A DNA stretch of 64,000 nucleotides from Zychaea mexicana. Taxonomy: Eukaryota; Mucoromycota; Mucoromycetes; Mucorales; Lichtheimiaceae. The stretch spans positions 96,476 through 160,475 of the forward strand of contig NW_026516770.1 in assembly GCF_025766255.1 (NCBI RefSeq), given 5' to 3'. Position 1 is the stretch's first letter. Each line of letters begins with the position of its first letter. The notes beneath the pieces were generated by a model. That model was not told the DNA's origin. It saw only the letters and a program-made list of their open reading frames with translations, and searched no databases. The translations under genes and the position numbers were made by a program. Below, in pieces: positions 24,647-37,619 of the stretch.

Positions 24647-26510
24647 TTACAAATTGAAAGCGTTTCCGTGATAATATTGGTACGTGTGATTGTTGCTTCC
24701 ATGATGGACATCACTTTCTTGGGCGGGCATACCGGAAGCGGACCACATGGGCTGCACGTTGTAAGAGTTCAGTCCTGGCATCTCTAGCTGCACCTTTTGT
24801 GGGGAGCCGGTAGGGAAAAACGTGTTCTTTTGTTGCAGGTGATGGTGGGGATGGTGGTGGTCGAAGAAGGGTGACAGTGTGTATCTCTTGTTGGCTTCCT
24901 CTACAGGCGATAGGTAGTCGTGCGCGCGTTGTTGTTGGGAAGTAGTGACGGATGACGATGGCAAGGTGGAGGAAGAGGATGAGGAGCGGTGCCATTTGAC
25001 GGAGACAGATCGACCCTCCAGTTTGAGTTTTTGCAAGGAGAAGAGGGCCATGGCAGCATTTGCGTGTGTGTCCATGCTAGATGATGAATTGTGTTAGTTG
25101 TATTGTTACTTTCTCAAATCTATCTCGTCTTTCTTACCTAACCAAAGCATGGCCTTTTCGATATGTGTCGGCGGTCTGCAGATGAACGTGCGATACATAG
25201 CCATACTGTTGGAAATTGGATACGATTGATTGTTCTACATTAGATAGAAGAGTGAGTACATTGGTGACGATAGACAACAGCGTGTCTCATAATACTTACT
25301 GGTCACACCATGAGGAAGCTTGCTCACTTTAACGGTTGTCACGTGTAAAGGTGCGTTGGTAAAGATGTGTTCATAGCAGGTATCCTCATCCCCATCGTTC
25401 GACGAAGAATCCTCATCGGCTTTGCTGTGTAACTCGTGGTGTACAAAGCTTGGCAAGGTTTCCATGTGGCAGTCGAGTATGGCTCCTCGTAATTGTTTGC
25501 CTTGGAGTGCGTTCACCGCTGACTCCGCTGCTGCTCTGTCTGTAAAACTGGCAACAGAAGCATCGGTTGCTTTGCCTGTGGTCTCGTGCCAGAGTGGGCG
25601 TACATTTCTGTATAAGTAAGGTAGAGTATATTAGGTATGTTAATGAGATGGTAAAGGGGACTGCGCCACGTCATCGTGCGTTCCGCATAAATAAAGCAAT
25701 GAAAAGAAGTCATATAACGTACGATAGGTTCTCCTTGAATGGTTCAAGCAAGGTCGCGGCGTCGGTGATCTTTGCCGGTCGGATATAAATAGAAAAGTGA
25801 GCTTGGCTTTGGGGTTCTTTCCACTTGGCGACGACATTCTAAATAATGGGGGGAAATGTTTGTGTGAGTCTCCCAGTCATTGTGTTACGAGTTACGAGTT
25901 ACAAGAGAGAGAGAGAGAGAGATGGCCCCAAGAATGAACGGAAAATGTTCCGGGTCAACAAAAGAAAAGTAGTGATACATACTCTTCCAAAGAGTGACCG
26001 ACCATCCATAGCCAAATAAGCCTGAGCGGCGCCGTGGTGATCGTGGAAATGAATATAAGCATGACGACATGTATCACCGTCGGCGAGCTTTCATAATGAG
26101 AAAAAAAGAAGATTTGAATTTTAGTTCGTTTTCGCGTAACCCAAGTGAGAAGTTCCCAGAGTTCGATTAGATGCAGGGGGCCAATCACAGATGTTCGTCA
26201 TGGAAGATATGGATAAGATATCTTGTAGGTGTGTAGCCTTCGCTCGTCCCCAATCAAGATAACGTTTGATGGGTGTACGTGGGTTGTTTTTGAGAGATAG
26301 AGAGAGAGTGTGTGTGTGTATGTGCGTGGCAAAGTGGCGATGGTGTACTAGGTGTAGTTTCTATCCGCTTACGCTATAACAGCCCGAGTTCTGCTCCATT
26401 TGGACGTAGTCGACGGGTGATATTGTGGACAGAACAGCTTGCAGCATCGATTCGTCAACGCGTGGGTCGAGGTTGCAGAGATAGAGCGTTTGGCAGCCTT
26501 GGTTTGTCAT
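24647..26510 (-). CDS. Triple-RRM RNA-binding protein, TIA-1/Nam8-like
   Basis: Minus-strand gene from ATG 26510 to the stop at 24647, with about five introns. RRM1 starts TLYLCNLDPRVDESMLQAVL (RNP2-like) and ends with RHAYIHFHDHHGAAQAYLAM (RNP1-like), then GRSLFGR. A second, degenerate RRM runs from HFSIYIRPAKITDAATLLEP to SVASFTDRAAAESAVNALQG. RRM3 has VTTVKVSKLPHGVT, SIVSNFQQYGYVSHVHLQTA and KGHALVSMDTHANAAMALFS. The three-RRM order, the first motif and the domain spacing resemble TIA-1, yeast Pub1/Nam8/Ngr1. The C-terminal tail is Ser/His/Gln-rich (poly-Ser, HHHPHHHLQQ), as in low-complexity tails that promote granule formation. Members bind U-rich RNA in splicing or stress granules. RRM2 lacks good RNP aromatics, so it may not bind RNA itself. 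An acidic linker (SKADEDSSSNDGDEDTCYEH) separates RRM2 and RRM3. Confidence 0.85.
25902..25922. repeat. (GA)n microsatellite in RRM gene intron
   Basis: About ten GA dinucleotides between two RRM exons. Confidence 0.85.
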
Positions 26511-26526
26511 TGGTGTCTTTGTGGGT

Positions 26527-26528
<2 letters not shown>

Positions 26529-26557
<29 letters not shown>

Positions 26558-26558
26558 G
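26529..26558. repeat. (ATG)n microsatellite at the RRM gene start
   Basis: About nine ATG/GAT trinucleotides just upstream of the start codon of the RRM gene, thus in its 5' UTR. Confidence 0.9.
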
Positions 26559-26747
26559 GCGATGGGTTATTCAGAAAGAAAAGAAAGAGGAGTAAGTGTA
26601 AATTTGTAGAAAGAAGAATCGTGAAAATTGGGACTCTGTTTAAATAAGAAATAAAGAAAAAAAAAAAGTTTCAAGTGACACGGAAAAGAACCCCGGCTTT
26701 TTCATCACAGCGAAACCACCCTCGTTAGCTCTAAATTTTCCCCGTAG

Positions 26748-26776
26748 CCACTTGTGCCCACTTGTGCCCACTTGTA
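26748..26776. repeat. 10-bp tandem repeat
   Basis: CACTTGTGCC repeated about 2.7 times, 240 bp upstream of the RRM gene start. It contains CANNTG-type E-box cores (CACTTG), so it might be a binding-site array. Confidence 0.8.
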
Positions 26777-28863
26777 CAACAATCATGGAATAATGATACG
26801 CCCTCAGTCCACAACATGGATCTTGGCCCTTCCGCTTTAAGGATAAATCATGTGTGGTGCAACAGTCCATCAAGAAGAGCTCTCTCTGCACTTACTCCTC
26901 TATCCATCACTCACACACACCCCCAAAACCCAGTAATACTTCTCCCTATAAACGGATTTTAGATCGCATGTCTTTTTCTACAGAGCAATTGCCAAGGCTC
27001 TCTCAAACAGAAACAAAAGGCACTCAATTTTCACTCGGCGATTGACAGCCGCTCATTTTTTTTTTCTACTATCCATTACGTCAATAACCCCCCATGCCCC
27101 ACTACATTTTGTACATCTCTTAAAGTCCGTCTTTTTATCTGACAAGGTGGTAAAAAAAGAGCGACAGGCATATCAACCCCGCTAACCTTCGCAAAGCACC
27201 TCCTCCTCCCCTTCCCCCCCAAAAAAAAAACAACGAGCAGCAAATTGCATTGTTTTCTCACACCACATTGCACAGCGTGGCCTGTCTAGAATGCGTTGTA
27301 ATTTTCATTCGGAGATGCACTGGTAAAACCTTGCTAACCATAAGCATTAGCATAAAATAGGCATTACATTAATAACCGTTTCTAGTAAAATAGCAACTCG
27401 TCTGGCAGACGATGGTACCTGATCTGAGCGGTCTTTTTTTTTGGTCTCAGTTCCCACGCATTTCCATCCAATCCAATCTCATGGAACTGCTGTCTGTAAA
27501 ACCCTCAATGTGTTGTGCGTTTCATTGTGCTCAAAGCATGGCCATCCACGGGTTTACTATACCGCACATATGCTGTGCTTGGACATTTTACACACATATG
27601 CTTACGTTGATATGTTGTCAATTGGTTAGAGAGTCGAATATTGCAATAAGAATAATGTGTTTTTAAGGACGAATGGTCCCACGATGGATGATGGCGATGC
27701 TATTGATTCAGTGACGCAAACAAAAAAAAAAGCATTACATGATGTAAGGAAGGAAGGAAGGAAGGAGGGGGCAGAACCTTGATGTCAGTGATAGAGTGAT
27801 GGGGGGGGAGGGCTTAAACGGACTTAGACACATGCATGCAAAAGGTGCAACCTGTTTAGAGGATACCTGCTGCAAAAGTGATAGATCATGGCATTTTAAC
27901 AGACTATTTGTTTGGCAACGAATGACGCTGTATAACAGAAGCGCTATAACTATCTTCTGTAAGGCACTGATGCTTTTGTCGTTGTCGTCGTTAGCTATCT
28001 CTTCAGTGGCATCAGTTGAAGTACGGAGAGTGTGTATATCTGTTATGTTCCACGTAGTCGTTGCATACAGATTCGATTTGTCCAGTATGTATCATTACTT
28101 ACAATTGTTCGTATAGCAAAATCACATTGATAAAAAAGGACTCAATAGCATATGTGCCATGTAAATCGTCCTTTCCTTTCAGGCGAAAGCTCCTGTATTT
28201 TTGCAAGTGTAAACAGAGACAACTGCTGCTTGTTCACTTGGTAATATAAATGATGCAACAATACAGAAAATCGTATTATTCAATTAGGATCGAAAGCGAT
28301 AACGGATGAGGTGATTCACGCTGGCTACATAGAGCACCCATAAGCAATAACAAGAACCATCACTAACCCGGTGCATATTTGTTTTGCATAGCTCAAAGTG
28401 CATCTGTGTCTGTGTGCTGTTGCATAGTTCCAAAAGATCACATCATAAAGTACATGAGTCTTTTTTCTGGTAACGTGATAGTGGTGCAAAGGAGGTCATT
28501 AAAGACAATTGTCAAGTTCGCATAGATCCAGATGATGATGCATAAAATTTAATCGCGTTCTGTTATAAAGATCGTTCTATATATTTGCCTTTGACGATGG
28601 AATCGATAGCGAGAAAGCAGAATATATTATATAAGATGGCCTCTTACTTTTACTGCTCGAGAGTATGTCCCTTGCAAAGAAAAAAACGCGCGCTTCATAG
28701 AGTACTTTGGGATCGTTACTGCGTACATGCATTGTTCGTGATATATACACAACTTGCATAGCATGGTAATCCCCGCTCAACTCGCGAGAACAAAAATAAA
28801 TAACCTCTATTTGGTTTCAACCGAGACATTCGTTTTGTTCTCTTCTTTTTGAAATTACCCACA

Positions 28864-30648
28864 ATGCCATCAAGTTCTGTAATTGACCAATTCAACGAGC
28901 TTTCTTCCACCGTAGGCCAATCTCCTCAGTCGCTCGCATTTGCAGAGCACCTGGATAAAGACGACGCTTTAGCGAAATACCGCAACGAGTTCGCCATTCC
29001 TGTTAAACGCAATGTGTCTGGTGCGCACCCACACAATGGCAAGTCGATAATGGGGAAAAAATGAGCAATGTTCAGCCTCTTTTTAACCTCGGTACCTTGG
29101 TGTATTTCTCTTTTTTATTTTTTTCTGCTGTCACTGTGTGTATAGCTTCTCAACTTGATGAACCCTGTGTTTATTTATGTGGCAATTCGCTTGGATTGAT
29201 GCCAAAACGGTCTAGCGAACTTGTCAAGGAAGAATTAGACGTTTGGGCTACTCGGTAAGACGCCGTCGTAATCATAGAGTTTTGTGTTTTAATCTCAAAC
29301 ATACACAATTATGCTAGTGGTGTTATGGGCCATTGGGACCATCCTCGTAGCCGTCCCTGGGCTCCTATTGAGGAAAACGTCAGGGGCACCTTTGCCCATC
29401 TCGTTGGCGCAAAGACGAGCGAAGTCGTCGCTATGGGAACCTTGACAGCCAACTTGCATGCCATGATGGCTGCATTTTATCGACCCACCGCTGAACGTTT
29501 CAAGATCATCATCGAAGCCAAGGCTTTCCCATCTGATCATGTAAAGAAGGGGCCCTAAGGCCGTGGCGTGGGAAAATTCAAAGTGGTGCAGCTTTCATAG
29601 AATACCCCACTCATTATTATTATTATTATTATTTATTACCACGGTGATCATCATACCATATAGTACGCTGTGACATCCCAGATTCAATTACACGGTTACG
29701 ACCCTTCCGTATGCTTGGTAACCATTGCTCCTCGACAAGGGGAAGCCACGTTACGCACAGAGGATATTATCGAGGCCATTCAAAAGGATGATGCCATTGC
29801 CCTTGTCTTATTGAGTGGTGTCCAGTACTACACTGGTCAGTTTTTTGAAATGGAAAAGATCACTAAAGCAGGCCATGATCAGGTAACACACAGCCGGACG
29901 CGAAAGAACAAAAAGAAAATCACCGAAATTAGTTAAAAGAACTCAACGATTCGAACGGGATATCTTTTTTTTTTGTGCTTTACATCAGGGCTGCGTAGTA
30001 GGCTGGGATTTGGCGCATGCTGTGGGTAACGTGCCATTGAAATTGCACGATTGGCAAGTTGACTTTGCTTGCTGGTGCACTTACAAATACTTGAACTCGG
30101 GTCCCGGTAATATTGCCGGCGTGTTTGTCCATGAAAACCACTTCAACGACAAGAAACGGCCACGTTTGGCAGGCTGGTGGGGCAACGATAAGACAAACCG
30201 TTTCGATATGGCTCCCCTGTTTCGACCGAGTGAAGGTGCCTCTGGATACCAAATCAGTAACCCAAGTGTCATCAACGTGGCCTCCTTGATGGGCTCCTTG
30301 GAGCTCTTTGAGAGCGCTACCATGCCCAAACTGCGTGAGAAATCCTTGCGCTTGACCGCGTATCTTGAATACCTCTTGATAACCAAGCTTCAGAAAAAAC
30401 ATATGGAAGCTGGTCACTTTGAGATTTTGACCCCAAGCAATCCAGAGGAGCGTGGTTGCCAGCTTTCTTTGGATTTCCCTGAAAAGATGTTGACCATCTT
30501 TGATGCCTTGCAGTCGCGCGGCGTTGTTTGTGACGAGCGCAAGCCTACTGTCATTCGTATTGCGCCTACCCCATTGTACAATACCTATACCGATGTATAT
30601 TACTGTGTATCCTACTTGGAGGAAATTTTGGACCAAGTTTTTGCTTAA
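28864..30648 (+). CDS. BNA5: Kynureninase
   Basis: Five exons: 28864-29038, 29146-29254, 29318-29540, 29664-29882 and 29989-30648. They give 461 aa with all phases consistent. It is a PLP enzyme that splits 3-hydroxykynurenine (or kynurenine) into 3-hydroxyanthranilate and alanine in the tryptophan-to-NAD pathway. Visible family motifs: [52 protein letters not shown] (cofactor phosphate region), [19 protein letters not shown] with the PLP-pairing Asp, and [13 protein letters not shown] with the Lys that forms the Schiff base. [18 protein letters not shown] and [20 protein letters not shown] complete the fold. The first intron begins with GC rather than GT (GCAAGT at 29039); only this choice preserves the frame. 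Intron 3 contains an (ATT)n repeat. The gene ends 185 bp from the convergent glycosyltransferase-like gene. Confidence 0.97.
29612..29633. repeat. (ATT)n microsatellite in kynureninase intron 3
   Basis: About seven ATT trinucleotides inside the intron 29541-29663. Confidence 0.9.
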
Positions 30649-30833
30649 TGTGAACTTTTTCATTTGAACCCTGTATCACACAAACAGTACGCCAGTTCTC
30701 AGGCTATAACACAAAAAAATAACGGTGTCATCACAATGGATTAGTGGGTCTTTGTGTTAAAGCATTGTATTTATTTATTAGGAACAAGGATATAATTACA
30801 AGTAGTGAGCGTTTCCTTTTTCTAAAGCCCAGA

Positions 30834-31958
30834 TTATAGGTCATACTTTGCCTCGAGATATTCATAGATATCTCCAGACGGCTCGTCCGGTGCTGGATCG
30901 CGCCAATAGTAGGCAAAGACACTGTCGAGCCACCTGCGGTTCACCTCCTCACCACGAGCAAACGGGCTTTGCAAACTGTTCGAGTGCTTACACTGCGAAG
31001 GCGCTGTATAGCACCATGGCACGATCGCCCACGGCTTGAACCCATTCCGCAACACCCGCTGATAGATGCGATAATACAACATGGGCAGCTCCACCTTTTT
31101 CTGATCCTTCTGCAACGCCTTGGCCTCGGCAAGCATTTCACACAGATACGGCGAGTCTTGTCGGAAATGCAGCATACCAGTCTGTGAGAACGGATTGCCC
31201 TCGACACTCGAGAAACAATCGCCTTGTGCAATCCAATCCAGTTCCAACAACGGGGTCAGTTCACGTACGAAAAAGGCGGACGGCTCAAACCATACACCGC
31301 CGTACTGAGCAAGCGCTAATAATGGCATCAGCTCCAGCTGCTGCTGCTGCTGCTGCTTTTCTTTCGCCGTGGCGACCACTTGGACCGCAATCCGAGGATT
31401 GCTTTCAATGTGTTGCCAGTAAGGGGATGCCAAGAGGGATTCTTGGGTACTGTCGGCCCACACGACCAGTCGCGTGGTGGTACTGTTTTGGGTCGCCAAG
31501 AATGATTTGACAGTCGCCAGCTCGGTTGGGCCAAAGTGGTTCTTGTCAAAGCGGGTGTGGAAAATGGTGTCGTGTGAGGGGATCTGAGGAGACGGTCGGA
31601 CAGTCGAAGCAAAGCCAAAACAAGTGTCGTCTTGGAGACGGTGGCCGGGTATAAAGTTGTAGTGATGCAGACCTTGGCCTTGTTGGTAATCACTGGAGAG
31701 ATGCTTGAAGCAGGTACCGTCATGGATCAGTGGCTCAATCACTGCAGGTGCTGGTGGGGAGAGCCATTGTCGAAAGTAAATGCGCATGTGGGTGTCCACC
31801 CGACAAACGATAAAAAACGTGATTGCTGTGGGGACTATAATGAAGAGTGCCCATTTCAAAATGCTGAATAAAATTACTTGCGGCTTCCGTCGTACTCGAG
31901 TTGTGTATTGATTGAGGCTCATATAGACAGTTGATGAGGCTGACCAGGGCCACCGCAT
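30834..31958 (-). CDS. Type II membrane glycosyltransferase-like protein (GT32/DXD-like fold)
   Basis: Single-exon gene. I take ATG 31958 (MRWPWSASSTVYMSL) rather than the ATG at 32096, because it puts one membrane segment near the N-terminus (ILKWALFIIVPTAITFFIVC, about residues 28-47) with basic residues before it, as in type II Golgi enzymes; length 374 aa. The lumenal part has DTIFHTRFDKNHFGPTELAT, TRLVVWADSTQESL, a poly-Gln insert, and LALAQYGGVWFEPSAFFVRE followed by LTPLLE. This is the place where GT32-type sugar transferases have YGGxYxDxD. Here the metal-binding Asp-x-Asp is missing (WFEPS), so activity is doubtful or differs. A C-terminal region with WCYTAPSQCKHSNSL and FAYYWRDPAPDEPSGDIYEY follows. 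Poly-Gln is encoded by a CAG run. Function: Golgi glycosylation or a pseudoenzyme; assignment moderate. Confidence 0.75.
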   Translation of the reverse strand: MRWPWSASSTVYMSLNQYTTRVRRKPQVILFSILKWALFIIVPTAITFFIVCRVDTHMRIYFRQWLSPPAPAVIEPLIHDGTCFKHLSSDYQQGQGLHHYNFIPGHRLQDDTCFGFASTVRPSPQIPSHDTIFHTRFDKNHFGPTELATVKSFLATQNSTTTRLVVWADSTQESLLASPYWQHIESNPRIAVQVVATAKEKQQQQQQLELMPLLALAQYGGVWFEPSAFFVRELTPLLELDWIAQGDCFSSVEGNPFSQTGMLHFRQDSPYLCEMLAEAKALQKDQKKVELPMLYYRIYQRVLRNGFKPWAIVPWCYTAPSQCKHSNSLQSPFARGEEVNRRWLDSVFAYYWRDPAPDEPSGDIYEYLEAKYDL

Positions 31959-33329
31959 CGTATGTGTATATGTGCTGTGTAAAGTATGGAAAAATATCCT
32001 TGGATAAAAGGAGTTTAGGTGATTTGATCTACCCCGTTCGATGCTAAGCTTTAAATCTACGGCCTGGATTGATATGCCTATGACAGTAAGAGCCAATTAT
32101 CCGATGATTTATATTTGGTATGCCATTCGCGACGTATTGCTGTCTGATCCTTCGGAGGTGGCGACGGATGAATCGGGGACATGCCAAATATTGTATATCT
32201 ATTATAAGACGAGAAAAGATGAATTTGGGATGTGATAACAAGGGTCTCTATATTCAGTGTCACCTTCATGTATTGGGACTAAACTCTTTGGTGGATGACG
32301 ACTGAAACAGCTCAGTTATGTGGATCAAGAGCAATTATTTCGAAACAAAGTCGTTGCGCATATACTTCTTTTTTCTTTCTCGTGTGTTATAACGACTTTT
32401 CCATGGTGAACAGATCATGGATTTTACCAGTCGAAAACAACTGTTATCGCGTCTTTGCAATGTGCCATGCTCAAGTCTTTTACTATAAAGCCTATAAGCT
32501 ACCGTAAAAGTACGCAGCTAAACACGCACACAAAAAGAAAAAGTATAACAAACGAGCGAGGGCCCCGCTTCTTGTTTCTGCCGGTTTAAACTAGAAAGAA
32601 AGGGAAGCAGCATGCAGAGTATTGTTGTAATGTCTTTCCATATCAAACACTATAAATCTGCAATTTTACATACTAGTAGATTACCAATATGATAACGATG
32701 AGATCTAGTTATCTATAACCGACCCAAGTCCTAACTAGTTAGCGCAAAGACATAGTACAAGATGAAAGAAGTCACTTAAACATAAACTCACTATTGTATT
32801 TACATAGTACAACCTCAGATTTACGCAGACATCCCTGTTGTGCTGTTGATTCTCCTATCAAAGATAATGATCTATTATGCAGTGTTTTCGTGTCTTCTCA
32901 TTGCGTTGTATCAAAAAGTAAAAACTTTGGTAGTTGCTAGCATGTTCTGCTCGTCAGCGATAAACTGTCCCCATCTTGATCATTCTTTTCTACCCTATAT
33001 TATATCCATTTCTATCAACGTTTCCCCCACCCTTTTTCACTATATAACACACACCAATCATTTGCTATGGAGACACCATGAGCCGCCACCTGTTCTAGGT
33101 GGAGTATTCAACGTCAATATTGCCATGTATATTCCTTCACATATAAATAGGTAGTCATGGTGATTGCTGGATTGTTTGCGTAATATATTTTGTGCTATGA
33201 ACATGTTTTGCATTTGTGTATGGCGTGCGCGTGTGTTTGCATGACGTGTATGAGGAGAGAAAAAGGTGCAATATTATGTGGGGTGGTGAGGGAGGTGGGT
33301 GGGGCAGCGGCAGGATATATATGTAATGT
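31959..33329. other. Intergenic region
   Basis: 5' side of the glycosyltransferase-like gene and 3' side of UGP1. No recognisable gene, RNA or transposon. The many short open frames overlap in all directions and look random. Confidence 0.5.
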
Positions 33330-35403
<2,074 letters not shown>

Positions 35404-35562
35404 GTTTGAAATCTGCTAAAGTGGGAGTGGAAATGAAGATGAAAGAAAGAAGTTTCTGGTTCTCTCGCTCGAGCTCCTGGGAGACGCAAGCATATTTATT
35501 GGGCATAGTGCGCGTTCAAAAGTCCGCTCTCGGCGAAGCGTTGGCTTGCTCCCAAAATAAAA

Positions 35563-35585
35563 CCACACACACACACACACACACC
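35563..35585. repeat. (AC)n microsatellite upstream of UGP1
   Basis: About eleven AC dinucleotides, 160-180 bp upstream of the UGP1 start codon. Confidence 0.9.
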
Positions 35586-35858
35586 CCAAAGGCAGCATAA
35601 ATTCTGCGGGATAAATCATTGACTTTAATTTTTCACTTTTCGGAAAAGACGGGTTCGGGCTACTAGCCAATGATTCTGGCAATCATGGGATATTCTGAGC
35701 ACAAACGAAACCGGTTGGTCTGGTGACGGTCATTGTTGCTTATGAAGCGAGTGGCAGCAAATCTCTGCTCGCTGTCCTTGTTCTGTCTCTTATCGATCCG
35801 GGAACAGAAAATAGAATAGACGAATTTCAATTGGTTGGGACTTTTTGATCCGTGATCA

Positions 35859-36130
35859 TTACCTGCAGTGTTGATTGGTCATCCGTACATCTTTGCTCGT
35901 ATTCTCGGGCTTTTCGCGGATGTGCTTGGAAAGCAAGGGCTGACAAATGCTTTTACGCCCACGCCAGATCCCTAACGTACGATCATCTATATACATTATC
36001 ATTACTGTATTCCACTCTGACTGCCTAAACCCCCCCTCCCTCCCTGCTTTATTTAAAACCGAAAAGGTGCAAAGATAGCTCTAACTTACCTCCGATTGAA
36101 ATTTCATCGGGCACGCCGATCATCTCGGCT
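35859..36130 (-). CDS. Candidate small two-exon gene or UGP1 upstream ORF
   Basis: On the minus strand, ATG 36123 opens MIGVPDEISIG and reaches a perfect donor (G|GTAAGT at 36090/36089). An acceptor TTAG at 35974-35972 follows a pyrimidine-containing stretch. Joining gives a 48-residue reading frame with GIWRGRKSICQPLLSKHIRE that ends in TAA at 35861-35859. The segment before ATG is preceded by an acceptor-like TTTTGCAG, so an upstream coding exon (frame containing HFQGKHVSIQQPNNKS, about 36215-36310) may also belong to it. It lies upstream of UGP1 on the same strand (456 bp before its ATG), so it could be an upstream ORF in a long UGP1 leader rather than a gene. I do not recognise the product. 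Confidence 0.35.
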
Positions 36131-37619
36131 CTGCAAAATTATCCTTGTAACACACACAATATGTAAAGTAGCGGGCTAGAGCTATTTTGGACATTTCCCA
36201 ACTTTACTGGTGCCACCTTTTTCTGTTTGTACCATCGCCAATATAGACTTGTTGTTGGGCTGCTGTATGGATACATGCTTGCCCTGGAAGTGTTGTAGGT
36301 CATGATTGACCTAGATTCGCGCAGGAAATCATAGTGACGTCGTGCTGTTTCGCTTTCATAAGATTCAATGATCATAATGATGATGTTATATCTCGCTTTT
36401 CCTTATAATCAAAAGAACATGTATTCTTAGAATTCCCCGTACATTACATGTACGTTTATACCCCAAAGATGCCAGACAAAAGAAAAGTTGGGGCCTTTTC
36501 TTCTCCAAAAAGGATGTGTTTTCTTTGTGGACAAACTTAAAAACTGTCTTGATATAGCTGTTGCTGAAAAGCCAGAACAGACTGCAGGGTACAGCAAAAC
36601 CATCAGAAACGAACTTTAAAAATGTCTAAATTTGATACGATAATGACCCCACTTGTTTGCCACAAACTGGCCAAGTCTTAATTATGATCCTTTCTTGATT
36701 TTCTAATTAGATCCTTGTTTTGAAAAAGAAAAAATGGACCCTTCCAGGGCTCTGTACAGGGTTCCTTAAAACACCGCGCGCCGTATCGCGGTTTCAGCCA
36801 GTGCACTGCTCCTTCTTTGCCAGCACTTCCTCATTAGCGTATGGTTGCCAAGGAAACAACAAGCGAGTAGAATAGCGAACAAATAAGCAGTAACTACGTA
36901 ACAAGTACGATTGTGTGTTAGTTTTTGCTCGCATTGAACCGCCTTCGATCTTATCTTCAGGAATGGCTTGTATGTAACCGTCAATAAACTGTTATCACAG
37001 CGGCCCTATCATACTGAAACATGTGTTGCAATATAACAGTGATGTAACATTGGAAATTGTATCCTACTGCAACCCCCGTCCCCGACTTGAGTCAGTAGCT
37101 CTCTCTTCTTTGAAGCACACACGCATGTATCTTCTACATTGCTTGACATCCGAACCGGAGTTGGTTTATGCATTAATAGCTCTTTTGTTTACATAAGAGT
37201 CCATTGCTATTTCTCTTTTTATTGATCCGTGGCCTAGTGTAATGTTGTCACTGCAGGGTATACCACAAAAAAATGAATGTTTTATATAAGCTCATCAATT
37301 TTAACAATGAGGCACTTGAGCTGACAATGATGCTGGCTACTATTTGGAGATAACCAACGCATTTGTCTTACATAACAGACCACAATTCAACATTACCACA
37401 GGATTACCCTCTGCACCTTATACATAATGCGAATAAAGTTGAGAATATCTATCTGCGGTAATAAACATCCTTAGGTGACAGTTGTCCACACAATGAGTAA
37501 TGGTCTTTTGAATCAGAATGCTGCTGTAACATAAAAGGAGGCGAGTTTATGCTTTCAATGTTTACTCTCTTTCCTTCCTTCCATTAAATCTTTCGTCCTT
37601 TCTTTCTCGAAGCTCACAA

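Larger units (their letters stand above)
26511..28863. other. Divergent intergenic region, RRM gene to kynureninase
   Basis: 2.3 kb with promoters for both flanking genes. Holds a 10-bp tandem (CACTTGTGCC, about 2.7 copies) at 26748-26776 and an (AAGG)n run at 27747-27765. No convincing gene. Confidence 0.5.
35404..37619. other. Intergenic region between UGP1 and F-box gene
   Basis: Apart from the candidate small gene at 35859-36130, nothing recognisable. The region 36400-37600 is AT-rich and without coding signal. Confidence 0.5.

Noticed and set aside
29980..30663. Minus-strand open frame of 227 codons opposite kynureninase
   Set aside because: Shadow of the last kynureninase exon; no family pattern of its own.
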